Source: Streptomyces sp. NBC_01476
GTDB taxonomy: Bacteria > Actinomycetota > Actinomycetes > Streptomycetales > Streptomycetaceae
Assembly (NCBI RefSeq): GCF_036227265.1
Contig: NZ_CP109446.1
Location: forward strand, 8,139,001 to 8,203,000
Direction: 5' to 3'
DNA: 64,000 nt
Within the stretch, counting starts at the first letter, position 1, and the number at the start of each line of letters is the position of its first letter. Shown in pieces: positions 25,921 through 34,314 of the stretch. The notes under the pieces are model-generated. The model ran no database searches. It saw nothing but the letters and a program-made list of their open reading frames with translations, and was not told the origin of the DNA. Both the position numbers and the translations under genes were made by a program.

Positions 25921-26679
25921 ATGGACAAAGTGATGGATTCCGCCGAGGCGGCGGTGGCGGACATAGGCGACGGCGCCTCCCTCGCGGTGGGCGGGTTCGG
26001 CCTCAGCGGCGTACCGGACGTGCTCATCCAGGCGCTGTACGCCCGGGGCTCCCGGGAGCTGGCAGTGGTCTCCAACAACTGCGGCGTCGACGGCGGCGGC
26101 CTGGGCGTCCTGCTTGCCGCCGGGCGGATCGGCCGGGTCACCGGCAGCTACGTCGGTGACAACAAGGAGTTCGCCCGCCGCTACCTCGGCGGCGAACTGG
26201 AGCTCGAACTCACCCCCCAGGGCACCCTCGCCGAGCGCCTGCGGGCCGGCGGCTGCGGCATACCGGCCTTCTTCACGCCCGCGGGTGTCGGCACCCCCGT
26301 CGCCGACGGCGGCCTGCCCTGGCGCTACGCCCCCGACGGCTCGGTCGCGGTCGCCTCCCCGCCCAAGGAGGTCCGCGAGTACGACGGCCGCGGCTACGTC
26401 CTGGAGCGCGCCATCACCACCGACTTCGCCCTGGTGCGCGCGGCCCGGGGCGACCGCCACGGGAACCTCGTCTTCAACAAGGCCGCCCGGAACTTCAACC
26501 CGCTGGCCGCGATGGCCGGCCGGATCGCCGTGGCCGAGGTGGAGGAACTGGTGGAACCCGGTGAACTCGACCCGGACCAGGTGCACCTGCCCGGGGTGTT
26601 CGTCCAGCGCGTGGTCGCGCTGACCCCGCGGCAGGCGGCGGCCAAGGGGATCGAACGCAGGACGGTGCGGGAGCGATGA
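25921..26679 (+). CDS. pcaI: 3-oxoadipate CoA-transferase subunit A
   Basis: A 252-residue class I CoA-transferase alpha subunit. GASLAVGGFGLSGVPDVLI is the N-terminal glycine-rich CoA motif, and ELTPQGTLAERLRAGG plus IPAFFTPAGVGTPVA are family signatures. With PcaJ it transfers CoA from succinyl-CoA to beta-ketoadipate in the cytoplasm. The stop overlaps the pcaJ start. The first gene of the pca operon, it has no obvious ribosome binding site at ATG 25921; an internal ATG four codons later is a less likely alternative. Confidence 0.93.
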   Translation: MDKVMDSAEAAVADIGDGASLAVGGFGLSGVPDVLIQALYARGSRELAVVSNNCGVDGGGLGVLLAAGRIGRVTGSYVGDNKEFARRYLGGELELELTPQGTLAERLRAGGCGIPAFFTPAGVGTPVADGGLPWRYAPDGSVAVASPPKEVREYDGRGYVLERAITTDFALVRAARGDRHGNLVFNKAARNFNPLAAMAGRIAVAEVEELVEPGELDPDQVHLPGVFVQRVVALTPRQAAAKGIERRTVRER

Positions 26680-27323
26680 GCTGGACCAGGAACGAGATGG
26701 CGGCCAGAGCCGCCCGCGAACTGCCGGACGGCGCCTACGCCAACCTCGGCATCGGCCTGCCCACGCTGGTCCCCAGCTTCCTGCCGCCGGGCGTGGACGT
26801 CGTCCTGCACTCCGAGAACGGGCTGCTCGGCGTGGGGCCTTACCCCACCGACGACGCCGTCGACCCGGACCTCATCAACGCCGGGAAGGAGACCGTCACC
26901 GTACTGGACGGCGCTGCCTTCTTCGACTCCTCGCTCTCCTTCGGCATGATCCGCGGCGGCCACATCGACATCGCCGTCCTCGGCGCCATGCAGGTCTCGG
27001 CGACCGGCGACCTCGCCAACTGGATGATCCCCGGCAAGATGATCAAAGGCATGGGCGGCGCCATGGACCTGGTGCACGGCGCCGCCCGGGTGATCGCACT
27101 GACCGAGCACACCGCCCGCGACGGCGCACCGAAACTGGTCACCGCCTGCTCCCTGCCGCTCACCGGGATCGCCTGCGTGCACCGCGTCATCACCGACCTC
27201 GGCGTCCTCGACCCGTCACCGGACGGGTTCACGCTCATCGAGACCGCCCCCGGCGTCACCCTCCAGGAGATCCGGCGGCGGACCGCGGCACCCGTCCGGA
27301 CCGCCGGCGCCCCGGCCCGCTGA
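26676..27323 (+). CDS. pcaJ: 3-oxoadipate CoA-transferase subunit B
   Basis: A 215-residue beta subunit carrying the catalytic glutamate in the HSENGLLG motif near residue 50. GAYANLGIGLPTLV at the N-terminus and the GGAMDLVHGA and GIACVHRVITDLGV segments are standard for the subunit. It starts at ATG 26676 in a 4-bp overlap with pcaI. Confidence 0.94.
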   Translation: MSWTRNEMAARAARELPDGAYANLGIGLPTLVPSFLPPGVDVVLHSENGLLGVGPYPTDDAVDPDLINAGKETVTVLDGAAFFDSSLSFGMIRGGHIDIAVLGAMQVSATGDLANWMIPGKMIKGMGGAMDLVHGAARVIALTEHTARDGAPKLVTACSLPLTGIACVHRVITDLGVLDPSPDGFTLIETAPGVTLQEIRRRTAAPVRTAGAPAR

Positions 27324-27349
27324 CCCGCCCGTTCCCCAGGAGTTCCACC

Positions 27350-28540
27350 ATGACCGAACACCCCCGCGACGTCTTCATCGTGGACGCCGTCCGCACCCCG
27401 GTGGGCAAGTACGGCGGCGCGCTCGCCTCCGTACGCCCCGACGACCTCGCGGCCCATGTCCTGCGCGCCCTCGTCGAGCGCACCCCGGAACTCGACCCGG
27501 CGCGGATCGGCGACGTCTTCTTCGGCAACGCCAACGGCGCCGGGGAGGAGAACCGCGACGTCGCCCGGATGGCCGTGCTGCTGGCGGGACTTCCGGTCAC
27601 GGTGCCCGGCGTCACCGTCAACCGCCTCTGCGGCTCCGGCATGGAGGCGGTGATCCAGGCATACCGGGCCGTCGCCCTCGGCGATGTGTCCATCGCCGTC
27701 GCCGGCGGCGTCGAGTCCATGACCCGCGCCCCCTGGGTGCTGCCCAAGCCCGAACGGGCCTTCCCCGCCGGACACCAGCAGCTCCACTCCACCACCCTCG
27801 GCTGGCGGATGGTCAACCCCCAGATGCCCGAGGAGTGGACGATCGCCCTCGGCGAGAGCGCCGAACTCATCGCAGCCGAGCACGGCATCAGCCGCGACGA
27901 CCAGGACGCCTTCGCGCTGGCCAGTCACCGCAAGGCCACCGCCGCGTGGGCGGCCGGCGCGTACGACCGCGAGGTCGTCCCGGTGCCCGGCGCGGCTCTC
28001 ACCCGCGACGAGACGATCCGCGACAACGCCTCACGGGAAGCCCTGGCCGGGCTGAAGCCCGCCTTCCGCCCGGACGGCACCGTCACCGCGGGCAACTCCT
28101 CCCCGCTCAACGACGGCGCGAGCGCACTGCTCCTGGCCGACGCCGAAGGACTCAAGGCGGTCGGCCGTGAACCGCTGGCCAGGATCGGCGCCTCGGCAGT
28201 GGCCGCCATCGAACCGCAGTACTTCGGCCTCGCCCCGGTCGAAGCGGTCCGCACCGCCCTCGCCAGGGCCGGCCGCGGCTTCGACGACCTCACCACCTTC
28301 GAACTCAACGAGGCATTCGCCGCCCAGGCGCTGGGCTGCCTGGCCGGGTGGCCGGAACTCGACCCGGCCGTGGTCAACCCGCGCGGCGGCGCCATCGCCA
28401 TCGGCCACCCGCTCGGCGCCTCCGGCGCCCGCATCACCGGAGCCGTCGCGCACCAACTCGCCGCCGCCGGCTCCGGAACCGGCCTGGCCGCCCTGTGCAT
28501 CGGCGTCGGCCAGGGACTGGCACTTGTCCTGGAAAGGTGA
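27350..28540 (+). CDS. pcaF: Beta-ketoadipyl-CoA thiolase
   Basis: A 396-residue thiolase. The nucleophilic cysteine is in VNRLCGSGMEAV near residue 90, the His motif in GGAIAIGHPLGASGARI near residue 350 and the second cysteine in ALCIGVGQG near the end. It cleaves beta-ketoadipyl-CoA to succinyl-CoA and acetyl-CoA, the last step of the pathway. Upstream CCAGGAG serves as ribosome binding site for ATG 27350. Confidence 0.94.
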   Translation: MTEHPRDVFIVDAVRTPVGKYGGALASVRPDDLAAHVLRALVERTPELDPARIGDVFFGNANGAGEENRDVARMAVLLAGLPVTVPGVTVNRLCGSGMEAVIQAYRAVALGDVSIAVAGGVESMTRAPWVLPKPERAFPAGHQQLHSTTLGWRMVNPQMPEEWTIALGESAELIAAEHGISRDDQDAFALASHRKATAAWAAGAYDREVVPVPGAALTRDETIRDNASREALAGLKPAFRPDGTVTAGNSSPLNDGASALLLADAEGLKAVGREPLARIGASAVAAIEPQYFGLAPVEAVRTALARAGRGFDDLTTFELNEAFAAQALGCLAGWPELDPAVVNPRGGAIAIGHPLGASGARITGAVAHQLAAAGSGTGLAALCIGVGQGLALVLER

Positions 28541-28549
28541 CCCGCGACC

Positions 28550-29308
28550 ATGACCACCCTCCCCACCCAGCAGCACATCTCCCGCGAGATGGACCGGGAA
28601 GCCGCGGCCTACAGCGCGGCCGGCGCCGTACGCCACCACCCGGCCCGCTCCTACGCCCCCTACCGCAGCAGTGTGCTGCGCCACCCCCGGCAGCCGCTCG
28701 TCCCCGTCACCGACCCGGAGGCGGTCGAGCTGACCGGCCCCGCCTTCGGGGTCACCGACGTCACCGAGCTCGACGCCGACCTCACCCGCCGGCACCACGG
28801 CGAACCCCTCGGCGAGCGGATCACCGTCACCGGTGCCGTACGGGACCGCGCGGGGCGGCCCGTCGCCGGACAGCTCGTCGAGATCTGGCAGGCCAACGCG
28901 TCCGGCCGCTACGCCCACCAGCGCGACCAGCACCCGGCGCCGCTCGACCCCAACTTCACCGGCGTCGGCCGCTGCCTCACCGACGCGCGGGGCGGCTACA
29001 CCTTCACCACGATCAAGCCGGGCGCTTACCCCTGGCGGAACCACACCAACGCCTGGCGCCCCGCGCACATCCACTTCTCCCTCTTCGGCACCGCCTTCAG
29101 CCAGCGCCTGGTCACCCAGATGTACTTCCCCGGCGACCCGCTCTTCCCCTACGACCCGATCCTGCACTCCGTCACCGACACCGCCGCCCGGGACCGCCTG
29201 GTCGCCACCTACAACCATGACCTGTCCGTCCCCGAGTTCACGCTCGGCTACCGCTGGGACATCGTCCTCGACGGCCCGGCCGCCACCTGGATCGAAGAAG
29301 GCCGCTGA
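28550..29308 (+). CDS. pcaH: Protocatechuate 3,4-dioxygenase beta subunit
   Basis: A 252-residue intradiol dioxygenase subunit that binds the catalytic non-heme Fe(III). The iron-ligand tyrosines and histidines lie in the region around GRYAHQ, AYPWRNHTNAWRPAHIHFSLFG (split over residues 160-185) and MYFPGDPLFPYDP. RITVTGAVRDRAGRPVAGQLVEIWQANASGRY-type core (residues 90-120) is the beta-sandwich signature. ATG 28550 follows GGAAAGG. It pairs with PcaG, whose start overlaps its stop. Confidence 0.95.
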   Translation: MTTLPTQQHISREMDREAAAYSAAGAVRHHPARSYAPYRSSVLRHPRQPLVPVTDPEAVELTGPAFGVTDVTELDADLTRRHHGEPLGERITVTGAVRDRAGRPVAGQLVEIWQANASGRYAHQRDQHPAPLDPNFTGVGRCLTDARGGYTFTTIKPGAYPWRNHTNAWRPAHIHFSLFGTAFSQRLVTQMYFPGDPLFPYDPILHSVTDTAARDRLVATYNHDLSVPEFTLGYRWDIVLDGPAATWIEEGR

Positions 29309-29883
29309 TGAGTTCACTCCTCCCCACCCCCTCGCAGACCGTCGGCCCCTTCTACGGCTACGCGCTGCCGTTCCCCGGCGGCGGCGACATCGCCCCGGTG
29401 GGCGACCCGTCGGCGATCACCGTCCACGGTCACGTCAGGGACGGCGCGGGCGACGCGATACCCGACGCCCTGCTGGAGATCTGGCAGCCCGCTCCCGGCG
29501 GCGGACGCACCGGCGTCCCCGGTTCCATGCGGCGCGATCAGGTCACCGGGGGCTTCGCCGGCCGCGACGGGGTGACCTTCACCGGGTTCGGCCGGATCGC
29601 CACGGACGCGGACGGCCACTGGGCGGTACGGACCCTGCCGCCGGGCGGTGTGCCATACCTGAGCGTCTGCGTCTTCGCCCGCGGCCTGCTCGACCACCTC
29701 TTCACCCGGATCTACCTCCCCGGCGAGCACACCGCGGACGATCCGCTGCTGACCGTCCTGCCGCCGGAGCGCCGGGCGACGCTCCTCGCGGCCGAGGAGA
29801 CCCCCGGCACCTACCGCTTCGACATCCGCCTCCAGGGGCCGGGGGAGACGGTCTTCCTGGACTTCCGCGATGTCCTCCACTGA
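29308..29883 (+). CDS. pcaG: Protocatechuate 3,4-dioxygenase alpha subunit
   Basis: A 191-residue structural subunit of the dioxygenase. It begins SSLLPTPSQTVGPFYGYALP, the typical alpha-subunit start, and carries ALLEIWQPAPGG and the C-terminal TYRFDIRLQGPGETVFLDF. It lacks the metal ligands, as alpha subunits do. The start base is the last base of the pcaH stop. The alpha-beta pair opens protocatechuate between the hydroxyls to give 3-carboxy-cis,cis-muconate. Confidence 0.94.
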   Translation: MSSLLPTPSQTVGPFYGYALPFPGGGDIAPVGDPSAITVHGHVRDGAGDAIPDALLEIWQPAPGGGRTGVPGSMRRDQVTGGFAGRDGVTFTGFGRIATDADGHWAVRTLPPGGVPYLSVCVFARGLLDHLFTRIYLPGEHTADDPLLTVLPPERRATLLAAEETPGTYRFDIRLQGPGETVFLDFRDVLH

Positions 29884-31600
29884 CCCGGCCGCCCGCCGCC
29901 GGAACGCCCCTCGGGCGGCCGGCCCGGCGGCGCCCACCGCCGCGGGCCCCGGCACGCCCGGCCCGGACGTTGGCCCTGATGTTGGCGAGCAGCCTGGTGA
30001 GGACACGGGGCCGGACGTTCACCGGGACGTCGGCCTGGACACGGGCCCGAGCGTCGGCCTTGACGTTGACCCGGACACCGACCTGGGCACGGGCCCGGAG
30101 GTTCACCCGGGTGCTGATCCGGCGCGGGGCGGCGGGGTGCCGGAGGCCGAGGAGGTGCCCGGTGTGTCCGAGCCGTACGCGGTCGGGGCGGCGCGAGGCC
30201 CGGCGGCGGGCGCCGGGGCGCCTCCGGTCGGTGCCGCGGACGTCGTCGGCGACGTCGGCCTGTTGACGCCCGGGCAGGTGGGGGCGGCCGTGGAGGCCGT
30301 CACCGGGGACCTCGCCTTCCTGCAGGCGATGCTCGACGCCGAGACCGCGCTGGTCCGTGCCCAGGCCGCGCTGGGCCATGCCCCGGTGTCCGCGGCCGTC
30401 GCCGTCGCCGCGGCGGCCCGCGCCGAGCGGTTCGACGTACGGAGCCTGGCGCTACGCGCCCGGTCCGGGGGCAACCCGGTGATCCCGTTGGTCGCCGACC
30501 TCACCGCCGCCGTGCCCGCCGACGCCGCGCCGTATGTGCACCGCGGCGCGACCAGCCAGGACATCGTGGACACGGCCGCCATGCTCGTCGCCGCCCGTAC
30601 CCTGCCGCTGATCCTGGACGACCTGGACCGTACCGCCGCGGCGCTGGCCGGCCTCGCGGCCGAGCACCGCGACACCCCGATGCCCGGCCGCACCCTCACC
30701 CAGCACGCCGTACCCACCACCTTCGGCCTCAAAGCGGCCGGCTGGCGCAGCCTGGTCCTGGACGCCGCCGACCGCCTCGCCGCCCTGCGTCCGCCCGCCC
30801 AACTCGGCGGCGCCGCGGGCACACTGGCCGCCTTCGAAGCACCGCCCGGCTCACCCGGCAGCGGCCCCGCGCTGATGACGGAGTACGCGCGCGTACTCGG
30901 CCTCGCCGCCGCCGGCCTCCCCTGGCACACGCTGCGCACACCGGTCGCCGACCTCGGCAGCGCCCTCGCCTTCACCGTCACCGCGCTCGGCAAACCGGCG
31001 GCGGACGTCCTGCTGCTGTCGCGTACCGAGACAGGCGAACTCGCCGAAGGCACCGGCGGCGGCTCCTCCGCCATGCCGCACAAGAGCAACCCGGTCCGCG
31101 CCACCCTGATCGCCGTGGCGGCCCGCCAGGCCCCCGCGCCGGCCGCCGTGCTGCTCGGGTCGGTCGTCGCGGAGGACGAACGCCCGGCCGGCGCCTGGCA
31201 CGCCGAATGGCCGGCCTTGCGCCAACTCCTCCGACTGGCCGGGGGCGCGGCCCGTGACGCCGCCGAACTCACCGCGGACCTGCGGGTGGTCCCCGGACGC
31301 ATGCTCGACAACCTGCACCGCACCAAGGGATTGGTGGCCAGTGAACGGCTCGCCGCCGAACTCGGCGCCCGGCTCGGCCGGGCCCAGGCCCGCGCACTGC
31401 TCGACCGCGCCACCCGCCGCGTCGTGGAGGAGGGCGTGACCCTGTCGGCCGCCCTGCGCTCGGAACCGGGCCTGCGGGACTGGCCGCCCGCCGACCGCCT
31501 GCGCGAACTCACCGACCCCGCCGCCTACGTGGGCTCGGCCGCCGCCCTCGTCGACCGGGCGCTCCACCGCGCCATGCCCGTCCGGAGGAAGAACCCGTGA
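29870..31600 (+). CDS. pcaB: 3-carboxy-cis,cis-muconate cycloisomerase, with repeat-rich N-terminal extension or late start
   Basis: An argininosuccinate lyase/fumarase-superfamily enzyme. The catalytic core begins around GDVGLLTPGQVGAAVEAVTG (residue 125) and includes RGATSQDIVDTA, TLTQHAVPTTFG and the signature GGSSAMPHKSNPV. The frame is open from ATG 29870, overlapping pcaG, giving 576 residues with a 125-residue Pro/Asp/Gly/Val-rich extension made of degenerate repeats. An alternative start at GTG 30164 has a near-perfect GAGGAGG at 30149-30155 with 8-base spacing and would give 478 residues, closer to the family length. The core assignment is firm; the start is not. Confidence 0.9.
   Translation: MSSTDPAARRRNAPRAAGPAAPTAAGPGTPGPDVGPDVGEQPGEDTGPDVHRDVGLDTGPSVGLDVDPDTDLGTGPEVHPGADPARGGGVPEAEEVPGVSEPYAVGAARGPAAGAGAPPVGAADVVGDVGLLTPGQVGAAVEAVTGDLAFLQAMLDAETALVRAQAALGHAPVSAAVAVAAAARAERFDVRSLALRARSGGNPVIPLVADLTAAVPADAAPYVHRGATSQDIVDTAAMLVAARTLPLILDDLDRTAAALAGLAAEHRDTPMPGRTLTQHAVPTTFGLKAAGWRSLVLDAADRLAALRPPAQLGGAAGTLAAFEAPPGSPGSGPALMTEYARVLGLAAAGLPWHTLRTPVADLGSALAFTVTALGKPAADVLLLSRTETGELAEGTGGGSSAMPHKSNPVRATLIAVAARQAPAPAAVLLGSVVAEDERPAGAWHAEWPALRQLLRLAGGAARDAAELTADLRVVPGRMLDNLHRTKGLVASERLAAELGARLGRAQARALLDRATRRVVEEGVTLSAALRSEPGLRDWPPADRLRELTDPAAYVGSAAALVDRALHRAMPVRRKNP
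29961..30120 (+). repeat. Degenerate tandem repeat at the 5' end of pcaB
   Basis: Imperfect copies of a unit with GACACGGGCCCG and GACGTTCACC or GACGTTGACC recur about every 36 bp, encoding variants of DVGLDTGP in the pcaB frame. The copies are in phase with the codon frame, so length changes would keep the frame open. Confidence 0.6.
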
Positions 31601-32715
31601 CCCCCATCCCGCACTACCGCACCGACGGCTCCGCTCAGGCGCCGGTCCTCGTCCTCGGCCCGTCGCTCGGCACCTCACTCGCCGTCTGGGACGCCCAGGT
31701 CCCCGCCCTCGCCCGCCGCCACCAGGTCCTGCGCTGGGACCTTCCCGGCCACGGCCGTTCGCCCGCGTCCCTGGTCACCGAGGGCGCCACCGTCGCCGAC
31801 CTGGCCGCGCTGGTCCTGGCGCTCGCCGACCACCTCGGCGTCGAACGCTTCGCCTACGCCGGCATCTCGCTCGGCGGCGCCGTGGGACTCCACCTCGCGG
31901 TCCACCACCCGGACCGGGTCACCTCGCTCGCCGTGGTCTGCTCCTCGGCCCGCTTCGGGGATCCGGCCGGGTGGCAGGAGCGCGCGGCTCTGGTCCGGGG
32001 CAAAGGAACGCAGGCCGTCGCGGAGGCTACCGCCGGACGCTGGTTCACGCCGGCCTTCGCCGCACACCAGGCCGCCGTGACCATGATCGCCGACCTCCGT
32101 GCCGCCGACCCGGCCGGCTACAGCGCCTGCTGCGACGCCCTGGCGGCGTACGACCTGCGCGGCGAACTCACCGCGATCACCGCCCCGACCCTCGTCCTGG
32201 CCGGCCGCCAGGACCCCGCAACGCCGCCCGCGCACTCCCGCCAACTCGCCGACGGCATCGCGGAGTCGACCCTGCTGGAACTCCCCGGCGCCGCCCATCT
32301 CGCCCCGGTCGAACAGCCCGACGCCGTACTCACCGCTCTCCAGGGCCACTTCACCCCCACCGCCGCCGCGGGAACCGCCGTCCGCCGGGCCGTCCTCGGC
32401 GACGCCCACGTCGACCGGTCGGTCGAGCGCACCACCGCATTCACCGCCGACTTCCAGGACTTCATCACCCGCTACGCCTGGGGGGAGATCTGGACCCGCC
32501 CGGGCCTCGACCGCCGCACCCGCAGCTGCATCACCCTCACCGCGCTGGTCGCCCACGGCCACCAGACCGAACTCGCCCTCCACATCGAAGCCGCGCTCCG
32601 CAACGGCCTCACCCCCGACGAGATCAAGGAAGTCCTCCTCCAGTCGGCCGTCTACTGCGGTGTCCCCGCCGCCAACTCCGCCTTCGCGACCGCGCAGCGG
32701 GTGCTGGCCGGCTGA
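31597..32715 (+). CDS. pcaL: 3-oxoadipate enol-lactonase / 4-carboxymuconolactone decarboxylase fusion
   Basis: A 372-residue bifunctional enzyme. Residues 1-250 form an alpha/beta-hydrolase (PcaD) with the nucleophile in GISLGGAVG near residue 90, an acid near GRQDPATPP and the His in PGAAHLAPVEQ. Residues 265-372 form the carboxymuconolactone decarboxylase domain (PcaC) with TRYAWGEIWTRPGLDRRTRS and VLLQSAVYCGVPAANSAF. The fusion is typical of actinobacteria. It starts at GTG 31597 in the pcaB stop, preceded by GGAGGAAG, and closes the operon. Confidence 0.95.
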   Translation: MTPIPHYRTDGSAQAPVLVLGPSLGTSLAVWDAQVPALARRHQVLRWDLPGHGRSPASLVTEGATVADLAALVLALADHLGVERFAYAGISLGGAVGLHLAVHHPDRVTSLAVVCSSARFGDPAGWQERAALVRGKGTQAVAEATAGRWFTPAFAAHQAAVTMIADLRAADPAGYSACCDALAAYDLRGELTAITAPTLVLAGRQDPATPPAHSRQLADGIAESTLLELPGAAHLAPVEQPDAVLTALQGHFTPTAAAGTAVRRAVLGDAHVDRSVERTTAFTADFQDFITRYAWGEIWTRPGLDRRTRSCITLTALVAHGHQTELALHIEAALRNGLTPDEIKEVLLQSAVYCGVPAANSAFATAQRVLAG

Positions 32716-32724
32716 CCCGGCCCC

Positions 32725-32752
32725 GGATGCGGGCCCCGTTGGGCCCGCATCC
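32725..32752. terminator. Strong hairpin at the end of the pca operon
   Basis: Perfect 12-bp stem GGATGCGGGCCC (32725-32736) / GGGCCCGCATCC (32741-32752) with loop CGTT, 9 bases after the pcaL stop and facing the convergent gene at 32797. It is followed by a CCGTCG microsatellite up to about 32790. Confidence 0.8.
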
Positions 32753-32796
32753 GTCGCCGTCGCCGTCGCCGCATCCGTCGCCGCCGCGCCCGGCGG

Positions 32797-33546
32797 TCAG
32801 GGCGACAGCGCGCCCATGAGGCGCCGCATCCCTTCGGTCAACGCCGGGTGGAACCGGTCGAGGCTGGGCATCTGCTGCGGGTAGCCATAGGCGTCCGAGG
32901 GGATGTCGTCGCCGGTCCACTGCTCGGTGGCGGCGAGATCGATGGTGAAGACGGCCCCGCCGTGCCGGACCGTCAGCGCCTGCTCCTGGGCGTTCCCGGT
33001 CAGCAGATACGCCTCGTCGCCGAGGTGGTCCACCGGGAAGACCTGATCGGTCTCGTCGGTGCCGGGAACGAGCACGGACGAGTCGAGGTTGGGTCCGTTC
33101 GGCCGGTTGCGGTCCTCGAACTCCGCGGTGGGATCGGTCTTCTTGTGCAGTTCGACGGTCACCGTGACCGTGTAGGAGTTCTTCCAGTGGTCCCGCACCG
33201 GCGCCTCCGCCGTGATGACGCACTGCGCCTGGCTGAGCGCGGACCCGGTCCTGATGTCCGCCGGGCTCGCGAAGAACCTGCTGGTCCGGAAGGCGTCGGT
33301 GAGCGGTTTGAGGTTGTAGCCGGCGCAAGGGGAGCCGGCGAGCCGGTAGCCGTGCAGATCGGGGGCCGAGGCATGGCCGTAGCCGGTGGACTGGAGCGTC
33401 AGCCCCCATATCGCGGAGGTCACCACCGCGGTGCCCAGCACCCAGGGCCACGGCCAGGTGTACGGCTGCCCGGGCTCCATGGTCACCACCTCACCCGGCG
33501 CTTGCGACCCCTCCGGCTCTCCCGCCATTTCCGGCTCGGTAATCAT
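32797..33546 (-). CDS. Hypothetical membrane-anchored protein (249 aa)
   Basis: An unrecognised protein with one transmembrane helix (TWPWPWVLGTAVVTSAIWGLTL, about residues 30-52) after an acidic, short cytoplasmic N-terminus. The outer region contains two cysteines (SPCAGYN and AQCVITAEA) that could form a disulfide, and ends in a DIPSDAYGYPQQMPSLDRF segment. ATG 33546 is preceded by GGGAGGGG. The sequence resembles surface-exposed Streptomyces DUF proteins of unknown role. It is convergent with pcaL and has no evident functional link to its neighbours. Confidence 0.7.
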   Translation of the reverse strand: MITEPEMAGEPEGSQAPGEVVTMEPGQPYTWPWPWVLGTAVVTSAIWGLTLQSTGYGHASAPDLHGYRLAGSPCAGYNLKPLTDAFRTSRFFASPADIRTGSALSQAQCVITAEAPVRDHWKNSYTVTVTVELHKKTDPTAEFEDRNRPNGPNLDSSVLVPGTDETDQVFPVDHLGDEAYLLTGNAQEQALTVRHGGAVFTIDLAATEQWTGDDIPSDAYGYPQQMPSLDRFHPALTEGMRRLMGALSP

Positions 33547-33785
33547 CCTGGCCCCTCCCGTAGTCGCTCCGACCACTGTATTTCGAGGCGGGGCGGCCCT
33601 GGTAGGGCGGCGATTTCCGCGGTGGCGGCCTGCGATCTCGTCATGATCAAGGGAGCGATGTCCGACCGCGCGGCCGGCCTGCCGGCCCCGGAACTGGCGC
33701 TGCTGGTCGGCGATTTCACCCATCGCCGGGATGTTCACGCTGACGCTGATCAGGGACTTCACACCCGCGATCGACCGTTGCCGTA

Positions 33786-34196
33786 CTAACGTCCCGTGGT
33801 GCGGCCGTCGTACTCCTCGCGGGCGGCGAGGACTTCCTCGATGTACTGGACCGACCAGTCCGTGAGCGCCCTCAGGGGACCGCGCAGCGTCTGGCCGAGC
33901 GGGGTCAACTCGTACTCCACGCGGGTCGGCACCTCCGGGTACACCGTCCGCAGGACCAGTCCGTCGCGTTCGAGGGTGCGCAGCGTCTGGGTGAGCATCT
34001 TCTCGCTCACTCCCGCCAGCCGCTGCCGCAGTCGGGTGAACCGGCACGCTCCGTGCTTGCCGAGTTCGCCCAGCACGAGAACCGCCCACTTGCTGCCGAT
34101 CTGGTCGAGCACGTCACGCGACGGGCAGCCGCGCGCGTACGGGTCCCATGACGGTATGGGCTCGATCACATCCTCGGCGGTCGCCACACTGCTCAC
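33786..34196 (-). CDS. HxlR-family transcriptional regulator
   Basis: A 136-residue winged-helix regulator. CPSRDVLDQIGSKWAVLVLGEL is the family signature: a conserved N-terminal cysteine used for redox sensing in related proteins, then the first helix. RFTRLRQRLAGVSEKMLTQTLRTLERDGLV is the recognition region. Start GTG 34196. It is divergent from a quinone-oxidoreductase-like SDR gene, the common arrangement in which HxlR/QorR proteins repress the oxidoreductase under non-stress conditions. Confidence 0.9.
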   Translation of the reverse strand: MSSVATAEDVIEPIPSWDPYARGCPSRDVLDQIGSKWAVLVLGELGKHGACRFTRLRQRLAGVSEKMLTQTLRTLERDGLVLRTVYPEVPTRVEYELTPLGQTLRGPLRALTDWSVQYIEEVLAAREEYDGRTTGR

Positions 34197-34221
34197 CTCG
34201 ATACTTTCTCCGGGGTTGCCA

Positions 34222-34267
34222 CCTTACCGCGAAGTGGCTCCTTACCAAAAGAGAGTGACCAGGTCAC
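34222..34267. promoter_or_regulatory. Operator candidates between hxlR and the oxidoreductase
   Basis: The 118-bp divergent gap holds two CCTTACC direct repeats (34222-34228 and 34240-34246, 18 bp apart) and a perfect 13-bp palindrome GTGACCAGGTCAC (34255-34267). These are plausible HxlR binding sites and cover the probable promoter region of the oxidoreductase. Confidence 0.45.
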
Positions 34268-34314
34268 CCTGGGTTTCGTGCCGCGGGAGGTCCGCGGCAG
34301 GAAGGGGCGATCTC

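Noticed and set aside
32751..32790. CCGTCG microsatellite after the pca terminator as coding sequence
   Set aside because: It lies between convergent stops and all apparent frames are low-complexity.
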